DNA of 18,013 nt from an uncultured Acetatifactor sp. GTDB lineage: Bacteria > Bacillota > Clostridia > Lachnospirales > Lachnospiraceae. Below the pieces are notes generated by a model. That model had not been told where the DNA came from. It saw only the letters and a list, made by a program, of their open reading frames with translations, and made no database searches. The stretch lies in contig CAJTXE010000060.1 of the NCBI GenBank assembly GCA_910580225.1, positions 1 to 18,013 on the forward strand, read 5' to 3'. Each line of letters begins with the position of its first letter. Within the stretch, counting starts at the first letter, position 1. A program made the position numbers and the translations under genes. Of the stretch, positions 15,632-18,013 are shown piece by piece.

Positions 15632-15660
15632 ATTTTAACAGTATCTATTTTAGTTGTCAA
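15632..15660 (-). promoter_or_regulatory. Sigma-A promoter of the leader and synthetase-like gene
   Basis: On the minus strand a perfect TTGACA (15660-15655) and TAAAAT (15637-15632) are separated by 17 nt. The predicted transcription start, near 15625, leaves a leader of about 310 nt before the synthetase ATG, unusually long for a single gene. Confidence 0.85.
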
Positions 15661-15870
15661 TATGAATATAAGATTTCTTACAGTAATTCTAAAGAACCCA
15701 TAACAGTTCAGGGCCTCTGTATGAACTGTTGCAGGACGCTTCCCTATCCACCCATATCTGCATATTTTCCTCAAAATAGAGAAAATCCGTCTATAGTCCG
15801 ATGGATTGCATATATCAAACAGTTTGTCTATTGAGAAAATATTTCAATCAGTTCACCATTTCCCATTTAT
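15661..15870. other. Non-coding AT-rich gap with a 9-bp hairpin
   Basis: No convincing gene is seen between the divergent synthetase promoter and the DUF805 promoter. The one clear structure is a perfect 9-bp inverted repeat, aacagttca (15702-15710) with tgaactgtt (15722-15730) and an 11-nt loop. No U tract follows it on either strand, so it is more likely an operator or RNA hairpin than a terminator. Confidence 0.4.
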
Positions 15871-15874
15871 TATG

Positions 15875-15883
15875 TGTTATAAT
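15875..15883 (+). promoter_or_regulatory. Extended -10 promoter of the DUF805 gene
   Basis: TGT followed by a perfect TATAAT (15878-15883) gives an extended -10 element. No good -35 box is present at normal spacing. It lies about 105 bp upstream of the DUF805 start. Confidence 0.45.
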
Positions 15884-15891
15884 GCAATCAG
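15879..15891 (+). repeat. 13-bp direct repeat, left copy (flanks DUF805 gene)
   Basis: ATAATGCAATCAG occurs here and again, identically, at 16564-16576, just after the DUF805 stop codon. The left copy overlaps the -10 box of the DUF805 promoter. Confidence 0.6.
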
Positions 15892-15988
15892 ATATTCTGT
15901 TCATGCGATGGTGATGAAAAAGTTGTATCAAAATCTAATAATCGTTTGGCGATGTATTGAAAAACACTGATATAGGAGAAGAATATAC

Positions 15989-16558
15989 ATGAACAATATC
16001 ATTTATGCGTTGAAGAATTTGTTCAGAAATTTTTTAAATTGGCACGGCAGGCTTTCAAAAGAAGGATACCTTTGGACATGGGCAGGTATTTTGGCAGTTA
16101 ATGCAAGTTTGCTTTTTCTAAGAAAAACAATTCTTTTTTCTGTTTTGTTTTCAATCAATTGTTATAACGAACATATATCAAAAATCATAACCTATGGAAT
16201 TTCCATATGGAATCTTGTGATATTTTTTCCTGTCATGTTTGCCACAATGCGCAGATATCATGATTCCGGAAAAGCGGGATGGAACGTAATCCTCGTAAAT
16301 GGGTTGAGTCTGGTATTGATTGTACTTGGACTTTTAATTGGCAGTTTCATTGTAATCGGATTTATATTTGGAGGCGGTTATATGGTGACAGCGAGCACTG
16401 ATGTAACTATGTCCGGCTTTCTTGGTCTTACAGCTCTTAGTGTATTTTTGCTGCTGGCAGGAGTTGGTTTAGCCCTTTTGAATATAAAATATATTTTACA
16501 GGAATCAGACCCAATGGAAAATGTTTATGGAAAGCCAACCCCTTTTATGCCTGATTAG
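15989..16558 (+). CDS. DUF805 family small membrane protein
   Basis: A 189-aa integral membrane protein of the DUF805 family. The family signature is visible: WHGRLSKEGYLWTW near the N-terminus (about 19-32) and the block FFPVMFATMRRYHDSGKAGW (about 79-98), with the typical P...RR.HD.g..GW pattern. Four hydrophobic stretches lie at about 31-56, 66-86, 99-131 and 143-166. The C-terminal tail NVYGKPTPFMPD resembles the Asn/Tyr/Gly/Pro-rich ends of other members. Family function is unknown. The start follows GGAG by about 10 nt. Codon use is AT-rich compared with genes left of 15 kb, and the gene is bracketed by a 13-bp direct repeat, which suggests separate acquisition. Confidence 0.88.
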   Translation: MNNIIYALKNLFRNFLNWHGRLSKEGYLWTWAGILAVNASLLFLRKTILFSVLFSINCYNEHISKIITYGISIWNLVIFFPVMFATMRRYHDSGKAGWNVILVNGLSLVLIVLGLLIGSFIVIGFIFGGGYMVTASTDVTMSGFLGLTALSVFLLLAGVGLALLNIKYILQESDPMENVYGKPTPFMPD

Positions 16559-16563
16559 TTGAC

Positions 16564-16576
16564 ATAATGCAATCAG
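16564..16576 (+). repeat. 13-bp direct repeat, right copy
   Basis: Identical to 15879-15891 (ATAATGCAATCAG). It begins 5 bp after the DUF805 stop codon, so the two copies enclose the gene with its 5' region. Confidence 0.6.
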
Positions 16577-16622
16577 CTTAATTTGCCACAGTTAAATCAT
16601 TTTGGGTAAAGTCTATCACCTT

Positions 16623-16645
16623 CCGGAAAGCTATCCGGCTTTTTC
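16623..16645 (+). terminator. Intrinsic terminator after the DUF805 gene
   Basis: CCGGA (16623-16627) pairs with TCCGG (16634-16638) around a 6-nt loop, followed by CTTTTTC. The stem is short but GC-rich and well placed, 65 bp past the stop codon. Confidence 0.6.
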
Positions 16646-16685
16646 TATGCTCGAAACCCAGCTATACTTTTTTAATACGATAGTG

Positions 16686-16691
16686 TATAAT
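16686..16691 (+). promoter_or_regulatory. Candidate -10 box for the two small genes that follow
   Basis: A perfect TATAAT lies 40 bp upstream of the next start and just after a terminator. The -35 position (TATACT at 16663-16668, 17-nt spacer) matches consensus poorly. Confidence 0.4.
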
Positions 16692-16731
16692 GGAACCAGT
16701 GACAAAATCGAAAGTCAAGGAGGAAATGACT

Positions 16732-16971
16732 ATGATAGAGCTGAATAGGTTTAAAAAGCTAATAGCGGAAAATGATGACCGTCTGCCTCTTTTAACGCTT
16801 GATGAATTTTTTGCGGGAAATACAGCAGAGAATTCCATTGCACCAAATGATTGTGACTTTGGGCGTCCTTCCATTGCTGAAATATGGGAACTGATGGTTT
16901 TCATTGCCTTGTCATTGTGTGGGACTGACAAATGCCCAGCAAAAGTTCAAGTTTGTGGAGATGACATATGA
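16732..16971 (+). CDS. Small hypothetical protein, possibly truncated
   Basis: A 79-aa cytoplasmic protein of unknown function. The start at 16732 is chosen because AAGGAGG stands 8 nt upstream; an ATG at 16726 is too close to it. Residues 1-53 (MIELNRFKKLIAENDD, then LPLLTLDEFFAGNTAENS and FGRPSIAEIWE) look like a conserved folded domain of small clostridial proteins that I recall only vaguely. The last 25 residues are cysteine-rich and different in character (SLCGTDKCPAKVQVCGDD), as if the frame had shifted or been fused. Its TGA overlaps the next ATG (ATGA), so the two are translated together. Confidence 0.6.
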   Translation: MIELNRFKKLIAENDDRLPLLTLDEFFAGNTAENSIAPNDCDFGRPSIAEIWELMVFIALSLCGTDKCPAKVQVCGDDI

Positions 16972-17369
16972 ACTGGGCAAAAAGATTTGGGATTGTGATA
17001 TTATCTTTACCAATTGCTCTGATAGCAGTCTGGGTGCTATATGAAATTTTTGGTATGTGCATAAACCATATTGCAACAAAAAACCAAACAAATACACTGC
17101 GGACAAATTTAGAAAGTGAAATTTCTGATATTGAGATTATCAGTGTTTATTCGGAAACGGGAAATACATCAGGAACCGGAAATCATGTTGATTGTATGTC
17201 CTTAATCATGTTTTCAACAGAAATGCAGGAAACTGAAATAAAGGATTGTATGTCTAAATACTATGTTTTTGATGAATGGAGTTGTTATGTGAATAAAACA
17301 GATGATGGGTATTATAAAATTTATATTAATACATCGGCTCCGTTTGCAGACAATATAGAGGGACACTGA
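16968..17369 (+). CDS. Small membrane-anchored hypothetical protein
   Basis: A 133-aa protein with one N-terminal transmembrane segment (about 8-28: IVILSLPIALIAVWVLYEIF) behind MNWAKRFG. A polar extracytoplasmic or cytoplasmic domain of about 100 residues (SEISDIEIISVYSETGN to INTSAPFADN) follows. I do not recognise a family. The start overlaps the previous stop (ATGA) and has its own GGAG about 7 nt upstream. The predicted anchor and small soluble domain would fit a surface or immunity-type protein, but nothing in the sequence proves that. AT-rich codon use matches the rest of the right end. Confidence 0.65.
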   Translation: MNWAKRFGIVILSLPIALIAVWVLYEIFGMCINHIATKNQTNTLRTNLESEISDIEIISVYSETGNTSGTGNHVDCMSLIMFSTEMQETEIKDCMSKYYVFDEWSCYVNKTDDGYYKIYINTSAPFADNIEGH

Positions 17370-17408
17370 CTTTATTCTATGCAACAATGGGCAACGGTGA
17401 TTACATAT

Positions 17409-17576
17409 ATGAAATGGTTGAGACTTCTAAGCTCCGGAAAACATAAAGCGGAAACAAAAATCAGCCACAGGGGCCGCAAGCCGGCAGGAATGTTTACCGT
17501 GGGGTTTAGACCCAGTCAAGGGACTTAGCCCGCACCTGGTGTATGGACAGGCGGGATGAAGAAAGTTGGAACATGA
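17409..17576 (+). pseudogene. Possible decayed reading frame overlapping the structured element
   Basis: One frame reads 39 residues from ATG 17409 (including KISHRGRKPAG and FTVGFRPSQGT) to a TAG at 17526. It then continues in the same frame as PAPGVWTGGMKKVGT to a TGA at 17574. The composition looks protein-like, but there is no ribosome binding site, and the same bases form strong helices. It may be the 3' end of a lost mobile-element gene or pure chance. Confidence 0.2.
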
Positions 17577-17610
17577 TTCCATTAGACACGGAAAGCTCGC
17601 CGCTACGGTA
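17495..17610 (+). ncRNA. Multi-helix structured RNA element of unknown family
   Basis: The closing helix is TACCGT (17495-17500) with ACGGTA (17605-17610). It encloses three hairpins: GGGT-TTAG-ACCC (17502-17513), CCCGC/GCGGG (17529-17533 with 17551-17555, extended by CTG/CAG), and TGGAA-CATGA-TTCCA (17567-17581). This GC-rich island sits in AT-rich DNA and ends 6 bp before the AAGGAGG site of the deaminase gene. It could be a cis-regulatory RNA of that gene, or the RNA-coding end of a decayed transposon (for example an IS200/IS605-type right end). It matches no riboswitch I know. Confidence 0.4.
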
Positions 17611-17630
17611 TTTATTAAGGAGGAAAAACG

Positions 17631-18013
17631 ATGGATAAAGAATGGGAAAGATTATATGAAGAAGCAATGAGTGTTTTGAACCCTCATGACGTGTCAAATA
17701 AAATGTGGGTAGGAAGTGTGGCATCTGCTGTACTCACAAAAAAAGGTAATATTTATAAGGGTATATGTATTGATACAGACGGCTCTATAGGAATGTGCGC
17801 AGAAAGAAATGCTTTATCAACAATGCTTACATATGGCGAAAGTGAGATTACAAAAGTGGTTTCAGTATATAAAGATGGAAATATAATTCCATCTTGTGGT
17901 ATTTGCAGAGAATTTATGATGCATTTAGGCGGAGATGTGGAAAATATTGAAATTCTATTGGATAAAGAAGGACGGACAATTAAATTGATTGATTTGATGC
18001 CCGAATATCCACG
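17631..18013 (+). CDS. Cytidine deaminase-like protein (partial, runs off the window)
   Basis: The first 127 codons of a zinc-dependent deaminase of the cytidine deaminase fold, beginning MDKEWERLYEEAMSVLN. The catalytic motif is MCAERNAL, with Cys56 as zinc ligand and Glu58 as the proton shuttle. The second motif is SCGICREFMM, with Cys89 and Cys92 as zinc ligands; Ser replaces the common Pro before the first Cys. It would deaminate cytidine or deoxycytidine, or a nucleoside antibiotic as in blasticidin-S deaminases, which share this fold. The start is firm: AAGGAGG lies 7 nt upstream of the ATG. The family is usually about 130-140 residues, so only a few C-terminal codons should be missing. 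A structured RNA-like element lies directly upstream. Confidence 0.88.
   Translation, partial: MDKEWERLYEEAMSVLNPHDVSNKMWVGSVASAVLTKKGNIYKGICIDTDGSIGMCAERNALSTMLTYGESEITKVVSVYKDGNIIPSCGICREFMMHLGGDVENIEILLDKEGRTIKLIDLMPEYP

Noticed and set aside
15319..15660. T-box or S-box riboswitch before the synthetase-like gene
   Set aside because: The conserved T-box antiterminator sequence (AGGGTGGNACCGCG-like) and the SAM-box core are absent; only a terminator and small ORFs are visible.
15625..15834. 69-aa plus-strand ORF
   Set aside because: It overlaps the minus-strand consensus promoter, has no ribosome binding site, and resembles no protein family known to me.
1..18013. CRISPR array, rRNA genes or intact insertion sequence
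   Set aside because: No regularly spaced direct repeats, no rRNA-like sequence and no complete transposase gene were found on either strand.

Overview
The window looks like chromosomal DNA of a Gram-positive clostridial anaerobe, most likely a Lachnospiraceae member. This rests on strong AGGAGG-type ribosome binding sites, DUF3048 (YerB-like) and DUF3810 genes, intrinsic terminators with U tracts, and a phage-type integrase of the kind common in that family. No 16S rRNA or marker gene fixes the species. Base composition is moderate up to about 15.6 kb and visibly more AT-rich afterwards, which suggests that the right end was acquired separately.

Layout. Positions 1-860 hold the end of an integrated element: the 3' part of a tyrosine recombinase gene, probably frameshifted near position 50, lying against two tRNA-Gly genes (TCC and GCC, minus strand, consensus promoter). 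Next come minus-strand genes for a DUF3810 membrane metalloprotease-like protein, a DUF3048 lipoprotein and a GH29 alpha-L-fucosidase. A divergent promoter region (5.2-5.47 kb) separates these from a plus-strand operon of three paralogous polytopic membrane proteins (PTPS_related/GT-C-like, 5.47-10.8 kb). The first paralog keeps the family's D...H..R motif; the second and third lose it stepwise. A long bidirectional hairpin ends this operon and faces a minus-strand FIST sensor plus soluble chemotaxis-receptor pair (10.9-13.2 kb).

The most interesting locus is 13.3-15.66 kb, a methionyl-tRNA-synthetase-like protein. Its HIGH motif is intact, but the KMSKS loop reads KASSS and pocket residues have changed. 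It sits behind a consensus promoter, a roughly 310-nt leader with a 30-codon leader peptide, a long intrinsic terminator, and a second 27-codon ORF whose stop overlaps the synthetase start. This is the layout of an attenuated, inducible gene. It suggests a conditionally expressed alternative synthetase, for example an inhibitor-tolerant one.

The AT-rich right end (15.66-18.01 kb) carries a DUF805 membrane protein bracketed by a 13-bp direct repeat, two small overlapping unknown genes, a roughly 116-nt multi-helix RNA-like element, and the start of a cytidine deaminase gene cut by the window edge.
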